A stretch of DNA of 64,000 nt from UBA9926 sp018645765. Lineage in GTDB: Bacteria; Pseudomonadota; Gammaproteobacteria; Pseudomonadales; Azotimanducaceae. Below are positions 50,670-60,068 of the stretch, piece after piece. The position numbers and the translations under genes were made by a program. The stretch is taken from assembly GCA_949372755.1 (NCBI GenBank), contig CASIBO010000011.1, positions 124,001-188,000 on the forward strand, given 5' to 3'. Position 1 is the first letter of the stretch; the number at the start of each line of letters is the position of its first letter. The notes beneath the pieces are model-generated. The model was given only the letters and a program-made list of their open reading frames with translations, had not been told where the DNA came from and made no database searches.

Positions 50670-51201
50670 ATGGGCAATGCCCCGGTCCAAGAGGGTTTGT
50701 TAGAGCGCCTGTTCGTGACGCCTGCGGATCTGGCTCGGTATCCAGCGCCGAAACAAGTCGAGGCGCCGCCCCACCAACTCGCGGTCCTTGGTGAGACGAA
50801 AGAGGGTCGCGTTCTGCACGCGACACCGGGCACGGTCCAGCATTGGACCGACATGCGCCGCGCCGCCCAGCAAGACGGCATTCAACTAGCAGGTGCTATC
50901 GGCCTTCCGATCCATAGACTATCAGCACCAGCTGATCGCGCGAAAACTCGATCGCGGTGACCCACCGAGCCAAATTCTCCAAGTTGTGGCGCTGCCAGGC
51001 TATAGCGAACACCATACGGGCTGCGCCCTGGACATTGTGACCACAGACTACCCTGAATTGACCGAGAACTTTGAGCTCAGCGCCGGGTTTGCCTGGCTAT
51101 CGCACTCGGCGCACCAATTCGGCTTTTCCCTGAGCTATCCCCGAGATAACCCTTCGGGCTTTATCTATGAGCCTTGGCACTGGTGTTTCAAACCGGCTTA
51201 G
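50670..51201 (+). pseudogene. M15 (VanY-like) D-Ala-D-Ala carboxypeptidase, frameshifted
   Basis: An AAGGGG site and ATG start a frame (50670-50960) that encodes HWTDMRRAAQQDGIQL and then loses similarity. From about 50890 the +1 frame continues the protein: LSAFRSIDYQHQLIARKL, the zinc motif GYSEHHTGCALDIV and EPWHWCF. Removing one base in the CTAGCAG stretch (50886-50892) restores one chain of about 176 residues. All zinc ligands (SxHxxGxAxD and EPWH) are intact. So it is either a recent inactivating insertion or a sequence error. The 3' end overlaps the end of the reductase gene on the other strand by 14 bases. Confidence 0.8.
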
Positions 51202-52036
51202 GCGGTTTGGGATCAGTCGCAGGCGTTGCGCCATAGACTTTCATCTTCTGCTGGAGCAACGCCTCATCCGCACTCGAGCGCGCCGGGCCTTGAGCGGCTT
51301 TTTCTTGTACGGCAAAAACATACTTTTCCCGAATCACGGACCGCGGACCAAAGTGCTGCGCGCGAAGCAACGCATAAACATCATCGACCATTTTGGGATT
51401 GCCGCAAACCAAGACATGATCTGATTTCGGATCAAGCGCAAGCTGGGCGAGCCCACTTGTCACATAGCCTGAGCGCTGCCAAACCATGGAAGCGTCTTGC
51501 GAGCGAGAGCAGTGGACCGTTAATTCGAACCAAGACGCATCCGAGCGTAGCCGCAATAGGGCCTCTTGAAAAAGCACTTCCGTTGGGTCTCGGACACCAA
51601 ACAAAAGATGCACCGAATCAAATCGCTGATGTTCACCCGCCTCAAGGCTTTGTAACATCGGTAAAAAAGGAGCAACCCCTACGCTCGTTGCAACCAACAC
51701 CAAGCAGCGCTTGTCCTCCGCCGGCAGAATCAAACGGCCAAACGGGCCCTTCAGTTGAACGGTGAGACCTAACGCTGCGTTGAACAACAGATCGGTTGCT
51801 CGGCCACCGGCAACTGCCGAAATGACCAATTCGAATTGACTCATTGGCAATTTTGGGTCGAACTGACTGAAGCTGTAACTGCGCTCGAATGGACCTACTG
51901 CATCGGTAAAGGTGAATCGGTAAAACTGACCCGCAATAAACGGCAGGTGCTCGCCGCCGGTTTCAAATCGAAACAGACGGGTTGAGGCCGATAAGGATTC
52001 GACAGCGATGAGGGACGCGGTATGACTCGTTTCCAA
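51188..52036 (-). CDS. fpr: Ferredoxin/flavodoxin-NADP+ reductase family protein
   Basis: A 282-residue FAD/NADPH oxidoreductase. The FAD site is FERSYSFSQFD, the linker GPFGRLILPAEDKR leads to the NADP domain with VLVATSVGVAPFLPML, then FGVRDPTEVLFQEAL and HVLVCGNPKMVDDVYALL. The start resembles Fpr proteins, but the C-terminus carries an extra tail of about 35 residues (KAAQGPARSSADEALLQQK) with a Pro/Lys-rich end, unusual for Fpr, which normally ends near an aromatic residue. It is divergent from the flavin monooxygenase gene with a 68-base gap, so the two may share control. Confidence 0.83.
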   Translation of the reverse strand: METSHTASLIAVESLSASTRLFRFETGGEHLPFIAGQFYRFTFTDAVGPFERSYSFSQFDPKLPMSQFELVISAVAGGRATDLLFNAALGLTVQLKGPFGRLILPAEDKRCLVLVATSVGVAPFLPMLQSLEAGEHQRFDSVHLLFGVRDPTEVLFQEALLRLRSDASWFELTVHCSRSQDASMVWQRSGYVTSGLAQLALDPKSDHVLVCGNPKMVDDVYALLRAQHFGPRSVIREKYVFAVQEKAAQGPARSSADEALLQQKMKVYGATPATDPKPPKPV

Positions 52037-52104
52037 AACAATTCCTTTTTCAGAACCCCATTATGCCATGTCAGTGGGCGCATCTCCTTGTTAAGCTTCA
52101 CTGA

Positions 52105-53355
52105 ATGACACATCAAACGCGTACGAATAGGAACATTGCCATCATTGGCGCCGGCGCCGCGGGTCTTGCCGCGGCTTCGGTTTTGCAGCGAACCCAGTCC
52201 GTTACCCTCTTTGAACAGCACTCAGTTGTCGGCGGCCTATGGTGCACCCATGACAACTTCAAACACACAGCGCTGTATCCCAGCCTGCGCAGCAACCTAC
52301 CGGCTGGCTTGATGGCCTTTTTAGATTTTCCATTTCAGCGCCAGCTCATTCCCGAGCATGAGGGCGACTATCCTGGACCCGCCGCCGTCGCGGCTTATCT
52401 GCAGGCCTACGCAGACCATCATCAGCTCATACCCAAAATTCAGTTCAATGCCGAAGTCACGCGGGTTTCGCCAATCAACGACACCCAATGGCTCATTGAA
52501 TTCGCAGACAGGCCCGCACAAATTTTCGATGCCGTGGTCGTCTGCAATGGCCACTATACCCAGCCCAACCGGCCCCTTATCAAAGGCTCGACAGAATCTG
52601 GATTGAACATCTTACATGCAAAGGACTACATCAATCCCGATCCATTCCGAGATCAACGGGTTTTGGTTTGGGGCAGCAAGGCCTCTGGCATGGATCTCGT
52701 TCGAGAAATTAGCACGACGGCCAAGCAGGTTTATTGGTGTGGTCATGACCCAGGAATGGAAGCCTTGGTCCATGATAAAAGCAATGTTTCAATTCATTCC
52801 GATCCAACCAAAATCGACCAAGACACGATTGAACTCGCCGACGGAGAACGTCTTACCGACGTCGATCAGGTGCTATTCTGCACGGGGTATCAATACCAGT
52901 TCCCCTTTCTGGACAAGGCGTTCATCACGGTCGACGACAATCTCGTTCACGGTCTTCATCAGCACATCCTGCTGGCCAAACGGCCAACACTGGCCTTCAT
53001 CGGCCTGCCCTATTTGGTGATCCCCTTCCCGTTGTTTCTGATTCAGAGCCAATGGCTGAACGCCGTCTTTACAGGCCAGCTCCAATTGCCAGACGCGCCG
53101 CAATTGATCGCGCTCAGCGACGCGGAAGTTGCACAGCATCTTGCCAAACCCGCTGAACCCAGACATTTTCACCGTTTGGGCGCGGACCAGCTTGCTTACC
53201 TTGTCCATTTAATTGAGTCGGCGGCGCTTGCGCCCTTACCTGACATTTTCTTAGCGCGTTTAAAGGCCGTTCACGAGATCAAGCTGGCCCACCCACAAGA
53301 TTTCAGAGCGATCGAGCTCCCTAGTCAGACGTTCCGCGATCCACCGCCTGCATGA
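52105..53355 (+). CDS. Flavin-containing monooxygenase-like protein
   Basis: A 416-residue FMO-family flavoprotein that should use NADPH and O2 to oxygenate N, S or carbonyl groups. It has the FAD loop IIGAGAAGLAAASVLQ, FEQHSVVGGLWCTHDNF, LYPSLRSNLP, a second dinucleotide site RVLVWGSKASGMDLVREI and the FMO marker LFCTGYQYQFPFL. The full FMO signature FxGxxxHxxx(Y/F) is only loosely present as VVVCNGHYTQP. The substrate (trimethylamine, ketone or other) is unclear. Its 3' end overlaps the CMD-family gene on the other strand by 35 bases. Confidence 0.87.
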   Translation: MTHQTRTNRNIAIIGAGAAGLAAASVLQRTQSVTLFEQHSVVGGLWCTHDNFKHTALYPSLRSNLPAGLMAFLDFPFQRQLIPEHEGDYPGPAAVAAYLQAYADHHQLIPKIQFNAEVTRVSPINDTQWLIEFADRPAQIFDAVVVCNGHYTQPNRPLIKGSTESGLNILHAKDYINPDPFRDQRVLVWGSKASGMDLVREISTTAKQVYWCGHDPGMEALVHDKSNVSIHSDPTKIDQDTIELADGERLTDVDQVLFCTGYQYQFPFLDKAFITVDDNLVHGLHQHILLAKRPTLAFIGLPYLVIPFPLFLIQSQWLNAVFTGQLQLPDAPQLIALSDAEVAQHLAKPAEPRHFHRLGADQLAYLVHLIESAALAPLPDIFLARLKAVHEIKLAHPQDFRAIELPSQTFRDPPPA

Positions 53356-53974
53356 AATCAATGTTACGTGAGGGCCCATCCGGCAGCGGCACTTCAACCA
53401 AGCGCTCATCAACGTCATCATATTCGAGTCGTAGCGCACGACACATCGTGGCATGCATCTCGTAGGTACACGTGATGTAGGTCAGCTCAAGAATCGCCTC
53501 ATCACTCAATTCGGCTTTTAGTGCGGCAAAGGTTGTGTCCGGCACCCGACCACCGGACAGCACTAAATCATCGGTATAAGCCAACACTGCCCGCTCCAAG
53601 GGTGAGAAACAGTCACTCGATGCCCAGCCCGGAATGGCCGCAATTTGGGTTTCGGAAAAGCCCGCACCGCGCAAGGCTTTACAGTGCTGAGAGAACACAA
53701 ACAAACTGCCCCGGGCGTAGCCGGCACGGGCTTGACCCAACTCACGCAGCTTTGCGCTAATCTTACGTGACTTGCCTCGATAAAATTGAAAGCCTGCCAC
53801 CGCATGCCGAAAACACGCTGGCACTAAGGCGAACACAGTCCACCAGTTCCCAGGTGTCCCGGTCGCCGTGCCCGGTTGCGTGATCGGGTCAACCCCTTCA
53901 CCAAACACTGCGTCAAAGACCTGCTGAATATCCTGCTCGGGGGTTTCCCGTCCTACTTGTGCGAGCCGTGGCAT
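53321..53974 (-). CDS. Carboxymuconolactone decarboxylase family protein
   Basis: A 217-residue CMD/AhpD-like protein: KLRELGQARAGYARGSLFVF, SQHCKALRGAGFSETQIAAI, FSPLERAVLAYTDDLVLSGG and LSDEAILELTYITCTYEMHA. The AhpD CxxC pair is reduced to one Cys followed by Lys where His is usual, so peroxiredoxin-like activity is doubtful. AAGGAGG precedes the ATG. Only 17 bases separate its ATG from the start of the divergent esterase gene. Substrate unknown. Confidence 0.82.
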   Translation of the reverse strand: MPRLAQVGRETPEQDIQQVFDAVFGEGVDPITQPGTATGTPGNWWTVFALVPACFRHAVAGFQFYRGKSRKISAKLRELGQARAGYARGSLFVFSQHCKALRGAGFSETQIAAIPGWASSDCFSPLERAVLAYTDDLVLSGGRVPDTTFAALKAELSDEAILELTYITCTYEMHATMCRALRLEYDDVDERLVEVPLPDGPSRNIDFMQAVDRGTSD

Positions 53975-53991
53975 AAAGCCTCCTTTTTAGA

Positions 53992-55188
53992 TTGGATTAC
54001 CTTAAACTTGACCTAGATCATAACGGTAAACGAGCCCATTTGACTGCCCCAATCACAGGTTACACTGACCCACAATTCACGCCCGTTCGAGAGGCCTTCG
54101 CCGCACTCTGGGATGGGCCCGAGGTTGGCGCGAGCCTATGCATTTATGTGCAAGATCAAAAAGTGGTCCATCTGTGGGGCGGCTTTGCAGATTTTGCCCA
54201 TACCCGGCCCTGGACCCCCGACACGCTGGTGAACGTTTACTCAACCACCAAAGGGATCACGGCTCTAGCCCTGGCCCACCTTGCAGGCACTGGCGCGTTC
54301 AATTACCAAGATCCGGTCAGCCAATATTGGCCAGAGTTTGCAGCCCATGACAAAGGGGCCATCACCATCAACCAACTGTTGTCTCATCAAGCCGGACTGT
54401 GCGCCTTTGAGCAGGATCTATTGGTTGCGGACCTGTATGACTGGAACGCCATCGTCGCCAGTTTGGCCGGCGCCAAACCCGCGTGGGAACCAGGCCATCG
54501 TTCCGGCTATCATTCGATCTCATGGGGTTTTTTAGCGGGCGCCCTCTGCCGCAACCTAACCGGCCAAACGCTTGGCGAGTATATTCAAACCCATCTCTGC
54601 ACGCTTACTGGGGCTGATTTTCATCTCGGACTCGACCCCAAGGCGCATCCCCGCTGCGCGGACCTAATTGGACCCAATCGTGCGCGCAACCAACGCGCTG
54701 ATCTTGTGCCAGCCAGACAACCCGCTCGCGCCGTCCCCCGCTCAGACCTCGCCATCAGAACCCAAGAGAACCCCATCATTCGGCCGTATCAAGATGCCTG
54801 TTCCAGCGCCTGGCGCCAAGCCGAAATCCCCGCGTCGAATGGCCACGCCACAGCAGAAGGTCTCGCCAAACTTTACCAAGGCGCCCTGAACCAGACGCTC
54901 ATAGCAGAGGAGACCCGGCAGCAAGCTTGCATTCGAACGGTGTCCAATCAACCCGATCTGATCTTGAACCAGTTCATTGAGCGCAGCCAGGGCGGCTTCA
55001 TTCTCAATCCAGACGCAGGATTCGGGCCGAATCAACTGTCTTTTGGGCACAATGGCGCGGGGGGCTCCTCAGCCTTTGCAGACCCAGAAGCTCAAGTTGC
55101 CTTTGCCTATGTTATGAATCAGATGCAGCCTGAACGAACCCAACCCCGGGCACCAAAGCTCGCCGAGGTGCTCTACAGTTGTTTATAA
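53992..55188 (+). CDS. Serine hydrolase of the beta-lactamase class C/EstB family
   Basis: A 398-residue protein with the penicillin-binding fold: LCIYVQDQKVVHLWGGFADF, the catalytic SxxK in NVYSTTKGITALALAHL, the Tyr motif SGYHSISWG and a late FGHNGAGGSSAFADPE in place of KTG. This is typical of EstB-like carboxylesterases, many of which hydrolyse small esters rather than beta-lactams. No signal peptide is seen, so it is probably cytoplasmic. The only start available is TTG at 53992, since a stop closes the frame at 53974; no ribosome-binding site precedes it. Confidence 0.88.
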   Translation: MDYLKLDLDHNGKRAHLTAPITGYTDPQFTPVREAFAALWDGPEVGASLCIYVQDQKVVHLWGGFADFAHTRPWTPDTLVNVYSTTKGITALALAHLAGTGAFNYQDPVSQYWPEFAAHDKGAITINQLLSHQAGLCAFEQDLLVADLYDWNAIVASLAGAKPAWEPGHRSGYHSISWGFLAGALCRNLTGQTLGEYIQTHLCTLTGADFHLGLDPKAHPRCADLIGPNRARNQRADLVPARQPARAVPRSDLAIRTQENPIIRPYQDACSSAWRQAEIPASNGHATAEGLAKLYQGALNQTLIAEETRQQACIRTVSNQPDLILNQFIERSQGGFILNPDAGFGPNQLSFGHNGAGGSSAFADPEAQVAFAYVMNQMQPERTQPRAPKLAEVLYSCL

Positions 55189-55275
55189 TAAACCATCGAG
55201 TCAATGCGACTTAGCAACAACGCGGCACTGTCGCCGTGTAAAACACCATTTCATCTCAGGGCCGAGGAGTGATTT

Positions 55276-55929
55276 GTGCGCAACCCATTAATTGCAGAAG
55301 CAATCGGGACTTTTTTCCTACTGGCAACGGTTGTTGGCTCGGGCGTCATGGCGGAATCCTTAGCAGGCGGAAACGATGCGATTGCCCTGCTTGGCAACAC
55401 GCTGGCAACCGGCGCCATTTTGGTTGTTCTGATCACGGCCCTCGGTCCGATCTCCGGCGCCCATTTTAACCCTGCGGTAACCCTTTCAATGCTCCTGCTC
55501 AAGAGAGTCACCCAGCTTGAGGCAAGCTGTTATATCTGCGTTCAAATTATTGCCGGAATTCTAGGGGTATTGGCGGCGCACTTTATGTTTGACCTGGATT
55601 TACTCCAGTTCTCAGAACGATCTAGAACCGGGCCACCGCAATGGTTCTCTGAGGGTCTTGCGACCTTTGGCCTCGTCATGACCATTATCGCAACCGGTCG
55701 ATTCAGACCCGACTTTGTTGCCACCGCAGTGGGGCTTTACATCACGGCAGCATATTGGTTCACCGCCTCAACCTCCTTTGCAAACCCGGCGGTGACCTTA
55801 GCGCGGAGCCTGACCAACACCTTTAGCGGCATTCAACCCGATCACGCGGGGATGTTTATTGTGATGCAATTGCTCGGCGCGCTACTTGCTACCGTGTTCA
55901 TGCGCCGGTTAATGATGGATCATCAGTAG
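55276..55929 (+). CDS. Aquaporin/MIP family channel
   Basis: A 217-residue membrane channel with six helices and both NPA loops: GAHFNPAVTLSML near residue 65 and SFANPAVTLARSL near 170. The second-loop Arg of the selectivity filter follows the NPA. It could conduct water, glycerol or metalloids. I do not place it in AqpZ or GlpF, and it resembles short MIPs sometimes found with arsenic genes, though none are adjacent here. The GTG start has GAGGAG seven bases upstream. It lies upstream of the peptide transporter genes in the same direction. Confidence 0.88.
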   Translation: MRNPLIAEAIGTFFLLATVVGSGVMAESLAGGNDAIALLGNTLATGAILVVLITALGPISGAHFNPAVTLSMLLLKRVTQLEASCYICVQIIAGILGVLAAHFMFDLDLLQFSERSRTGPPQWFSEGLATFGLVMTIIATGRFRPDFVATAVGLYITAAYWFTASTSFANPAVTLARSLTNTFSGIQPDHAGMFIVMQLLGALLATVFMRRLMMDHQ

Positions 55930-56017
55930 AATACTATTCAGCCAATCCACTTGCAGAAGCGGGCGTCGCCGGTCAACATAGCGCCCGTTGTAATCTTGTT
56001 CATCTGATAAGTTCCAA

Positions 56018-57040
56018 ATGAAAGAATATTTCTTCAAACGCCTCTTATTAATCCCGCCGACCCTCTTGGGCGTCACGATTATTGTCTTCGCCATTACGCG
56101 ACTGGTCCCGGGCGGCCCACTCGAGCGCGCCATTATGGAGTCCCAGATGATGGACGCCTCCGGCAGCGGCGTTTCGCAAAGTGCAGGCCAAGGCATGGCG
56201 ATCTCTGAGGCGCAGCTCGAGCAACTCAAAGCCTATTATGGATTCGATAAACCGGTGATTGAGAGTTACCTCATTTGGACCGGCAAAGTGCTTACAGGGG
56301 ATTTAGGCTCGTCCTACCGCTATAACGAGCCGGTTTGGGATGTGATCAAAGCCCGATTTCCTGTCTCGATTTATTACGGACTCATCACGCTGGTTCTAAC
56401 CTATTTGGTGTGTATACCCCTCGGCGTTTTAAAAGCCGTCCGTCACCGAACGGCAGTGGACACTATCTCATCGATCCTCATTTTTATCGGTTATGCCATT
56501 CCCGGATATGCCCTCGGCTCTTTGCTACTGCTGTATTTTTCGGTTCGCTTGGAATGGCTCCCCATGGGCGGCTTTGTCAGCTTTACCTTTCAAGACAAAA
56601 CCTTAACAGGCCAGATCATCGACTTACTCGAGCACTCTGCACTGCCTCTGATTTGTTACATGGTGGGCAGCTTTGCCCTGGTCACACTGCTTTTAAAGAA
56701 CCATTTAATGGACAATTTAGCGGCGGACTATGTTCGCACCGCCATTGCGAAAGGGGTCTCGTTTCGGCAGTCGGTATTAAAGCATGCGCTTCGAAACTCG
56801 CTCATTCCGATTGCAACCACATTTGGTCAAAACATCACCCTATTGGTAGGCGGCTCTTTCCTGATTGAGTCCATCTTTGACATTGATGGTTTTGGCCTGC
56901 TGGGATTAACCTCAATTCTCGATCGAGACTATCCGGTCGTTATGGGCGTCGTGCTCTTAAGTAGCTTCCTGCTTCTGATTGGTAATATTTTATCGGACAT
57001 CCTCGTCGCACTGGTGGACCCAAGGATCCGGTTTCAATAA
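56018..57040 (+). CDS. yejB: Peptide ABC transporter permease (YejB/OppB-like)
   Basis: A 340-residue inner-membrane permease: KEYFFKRLLLIPPTLLGVT start, a periplasmic segment with the conserved QLEQLKAYYGFDKP, and the EAA loop DYVRTAIAKGVSFRQSVLKH that docks the ATPases. It ends DILVALVDPRIRFQ, the typical OppB/DppB end. The inserted segment rich in Met/Gly/Ser between residues 40 and 65 is typical of YejB proteins. It forms one transporter with the next four genes (permease, binding protein, two ATPases); two bases separate it from the second permease. Confidence 0.9.
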   Translation: MKEYFFKRLLLIPPTLLGVTIIVFAITRLVPGGPLERAIMESQMMDASGSGVSQSAGQGMAISEAQLEQLKAYYGFDKPVIESYLIWTGKVLTGDLGSSYRYNEPVWDVIKARFPVSIYYGLITLVLTYLVCIPLGVLKAVRHRTAVDTISSILIFIGYAIPGYALGSLLLLYFSVRLEWLPMGGFVSFTFQDKTLTGQIIDLLEHSALPLICYMVGSFALVTLLLKNHLMDNLAADYVRTAIAKGVSFRQSVLKHALRNSLIPIATTFGQNITLLVGGSFLIESIFDIDGFGLLGLTSILDRDYPVVMGVVLLSSFLLLIGNILSDILVALVDPRIRFQ

Positions 57041-57042
57041 CG

Positions 57043-58110
57043 ATGTTCAACTTTAACCCCCAAACCCAGAAAAAGCTGGCCCGCTTCAGAAAAATCAAAC
57101 TGGGTTATTACAGTTTTATCGCGCTCAGCCTCATGCTGTCATTGCTATCGGTTGCGGAACTGCTCGTTAACAGCCGAGCCCTGGCCGTGCAGTATGAAGG
57201 CGCCCTGTACTTCCCGACCTATACTGACTTTCATCCCGGCACCGACTTCGGCCTTGATTACACGTACGAGACCAATTATCGCGATCTCGCCAAGCATTTT
57301 AACGATACGGATTCATCTAATTGGGTGCTCATGCCCGTAGTGCCTTACAACCCCTATGAAAATGACGCAACCGATTCCATTATGCGGCCGGAAGCGCCCA
57401 ACGCGGCGCGCCAGCACTACTTAGGGACCGACACAACCAGTCGGGATATCTTGGCGCGCTTGGTTTATGGCACGCGGACCGCGCTGCTGTTCGCCTTTGC
57501 GTTCATGGTGAGCGTCTACTTGATTGGCATCATGATTGGGTGCGCTATGGGTTACTTTGGCGGCCTATTTGATCTGGGTTTTCAGCGAATCATTGAGATC
57601 TGGTCCAATATTCCCTTCCTATACATGGTCATTATTGTGTTCTCTGTCATTCCCGCAGAAGCCTCGATCCCTGCGCGCATCATCCTTTTGCTACTGGTCA
57701 TGGTCCTCTTTAGCTGGACCAGCATGACCTATTATATGCGGACCGAAACCTACAAAGAGAAGTCCCGAGACTATGTTGCCGCCGCTCGGATTATCGGCGC
57801 ATCGACCCAGCGCATTATTTTCACCCACATCCTACCCAATGTATTGTCAACGTTGGTGACCTTTATGCCGTTTACCATTGTTTCAGCCATCGCCGCCATT
57901 ACGGCGCTCGATTTCTTGGGCTTTGGCCTGCCAGTTCCGACCCCGAGCCTTGGCGAGCTCTTAAAGCAAGGCACCGCCAACCTTCGAACCGCGCCTTGGA
58001 TCGTGACCGCCGCCTTCGGCACGCTGGTACTGATCTTGAGTCTCGTTACGTTTATTGGCGAGGCTATTCGGGAATCTTTTGATCCGAAACAATTCACTTT
58101 ATATCGGTAA
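57043..58110 (+). CDS. yejE: Peptide ABC transporter permease (YejE/OppC-like)
   Basis: A 355-residue permease. An N-terminal cytoplasmic tail and one helix are followed by a long periplasmic region containing YNPYENDATDSIMRPEAPNA, typical of YejE, then QHYLGTDTTSRDILARLVYG and five helices. The EAA loop is SRDYVAAARIIGASTQRIIF. It ends IRESFDPKQFTLYR. Partner of the preceding permease. Confidence 0.9.
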   Translation: MFNFNPQTQKKLARFRKIKLGYYSFIALSLMLSLLSVAELLVNSRALAVQYEGALYFPTYTDFHPGTDFGLDYTYETNYRDLAKHFNDTDSSNWVLMPVVPYNPYENDATDSIMRPEAPNAARQHYLGTDTTSRDILARLVYGTRTALLFAFAFMVSVYLIGIMIGCAMGYFGGLFDLGFQRIIEIWSNIPFLYMVIIVFSVIPAEASIPARIILLLLVMVLFSWTSMTYYMRTETYKEKSRDYVAAARIIGASTQRIIFTHILPNVLSTLVTFMPFTIVSAIAAITALDFLGFGLPVPTPSLGELLKQGTANLRTAPWIVTAAFGTLVLILSLVTFIGEAIRESFDPKQFTLYR

Positions 58111-58116
58111 ACCACT

Positions 58117-60068
58117 ATGACCATGAACCGCTTTGCATTAACCCTAACCACCCTGCTCGTCGTGGGCTGCGGATCTGATAAGGACGCAACCCAAGCCCTC
58201 CCAAGCGTCGACAACACCGCAGAGGTCTTGGCATTTTATGAGACCCATGCCGATTTTTTTCGGACAGGATCAATCGATGACTTGCCCAAGGACTTAGTCT
58301 GGGAGGATGGCGCGGATCTACCGGAAGTCGGTAGCCCCGATGCCAAAAAAGGTGGCACAGAATATGTTCGACTGGCGGACTTCCCACGGACCTTAAGAAC
58401 CGTTGGGCCCGACTCAAACGGCAGTTTCAGGCCTTGGATTTTAGACTGACACCAGCATGGCAGCTTGCCCACCGCCATCCTGAGACGCTCGATTACTTTC
58501 CCGGCCTTGCGCTGCGGTGGGCGGTCGATGCGGATTCAAAGTCGGTCTTTGTTGAACTCGACCCGAAAGCCACCTGGTCCGACGGCGTGCCGATTACGGC
58601 AGACGATTATCGCTTTACCTTTTGGTTTTTTAGGTCCCGCTACATCACGGCGCCCTGGTACAACAACTGGTATGAGAGCCAGTACACGGGCATTACCAAA
58701 TACAGCGACCACCTCATTTCAATTTCAATCCCGGAACTCAAACCGGATACCGACTCAAAGGTCTTAGAATTAAGGCCCCAGCCGCAACACTTCTACAAAG
58801 AGGTCGGGGACGATTTTCTTGAGCGCTATCAATGGCGTTTTGCCCCTACAACCGCCGCCTATGTCTTAAAAGATGACGATTTAAAAAAAGGTCGATCGGT
58901 CCGGTTAACCCGAGATCCAAACTGGTGGGCGGGTGATAAAAAGCATTGGCGATATCGTTTTAACGTCGACACCCTTCATCTCATGGTGATTCGAGACACT
59001 GCAAAAGTCTTTGAAGCGTTCAAGCGCGGCGATATTGATCAATTCGGGCTAAATCTCGCCGAATTTTGGTATGAGAAGCTTCCCGAGACCGACCCAGATG
59101 TCACGGCCGGCTATATTGAAAGAAAGTGGTTTTTTAACGCGCGACCGAGGCCCCCTTACGGGTTATGGATCAACACCCACCAACCCCTTCTAAGGGATCA
59201 AAATATCCGCCTCGGCATTCAGCATGCAACCCACTGGCAATTGGTCATCGATCAATTTTTTAGAGGTGACTACGGCCGCTTAAAAACAGCGAACGACGGT
59301 TATGGCCCTTACAGCCATCCGGATATTAAGGCGAGGGACTTCGATATTGAGCGCGCGGTAACCTATTTTGAGGCCGCCGGTTTTAATCAACGCGGGCCTG
59401 ACGGCATTCTTGAGCGCGCCGATGGCACCCGACTGGCCTTCACCGTGTCATCCGGGTACGAAGCCCTAAAAGACGTGCAGACCATTTTAAAAGAAGAAGC
59501 TGCAAAAGCCGGGCTTGAGTTTCGCGTCGAGGTCTTGGATGCCACCGCAGGCTGGAAAAAAGTTCAGGAAAAACAGCATGATATTCATTTCTCCGCTTTT
59601 GGTTATGCCTTGGAACTTTACCCACGGTTTTGGGAGACCTTCCATTCAGACAATGCCTACGACAAAGCCTTTTTAGACACCGGTGTAATCAATCCGGATC
59701 GAAAACCAAAAACCCAGACCAATAACCTGGAGACCCTCGCGATTCCGCAGATGGATGATTGGATCAATCAATATCGAGGCGAATCGAGTGCGGATGCGAT
59801 GATGACCTTGGCCCACAAAATGAGCGAACTGCACCATGACCACGCTTCATTTGTGCCAGGGTTTTATTCTGGATTTTTCCGACTCGGTCACTGGCGGTGG
59901 ATTCGGTACCCTGAACACTTCAGTTACAAACATGCCTCGGGGTCTCAAGAATACTTCGTGCACTGGGTCGATGAAGCGATTAAGACGCAAACCCTCGAGG
60001 CTAAAGACTCAGGCAAGACCTTTCCTGTGCAACTTCAAATCTTTGATCAGTATCGGGAAGCGCCCTAG
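58117..60068 (+). CDS. yejA: Peptide ABC transporter substrate-binding lipoprotein (YejA-like), frameshifted as given
   Basis: An SBP_bac_5-type binding protein. The first frame (58117-58449) has a signal peptide with lipobox LTTLLVVGC, AKKGGTEYVRLADFPRTLRT and SNGSFRPWI, then stops. The -1 frame from 58434 takes over with RLTPAWQLAHRHPETLDYFP and runs 544 residues to the end (ATWSDGVPITADDYRFTFWF, DATAGWKKVQEKQHDIHFSA). One extra T in the TTTT run near 58437-58440 would give a single chain of about 650 residues with normal family content. No canonical slippery heptamer is in the correct phase. Because the operon is otherwise intact, a homopolymer sequencing error is likely, but a real mutation is possible. 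Confidence 0.83.

Noticed and set aside
51226..51765. 179-codon plus-strand frame antisense to the ferredoxin reductase
   Set aside because: Low-complexity His/Pro/Ser-rich translation typical of a shadow; the minus-strand reductase has clear FAD and NADP motifs.
56335..56868. 177-codon alternative frame within the YejB-like permease
   Set aside because: Same-strand shadow with mixed composition; the permease frame has full family motifs.
58430..58450. Programmed -1 frameshift in the binding-protein gene
   Set aside because: The site does not match an X-XXY-YYZ heptamer in the correct phase, and I see no clear stimulatory hairpin. A missing T in the TTTT run explains it more simply.
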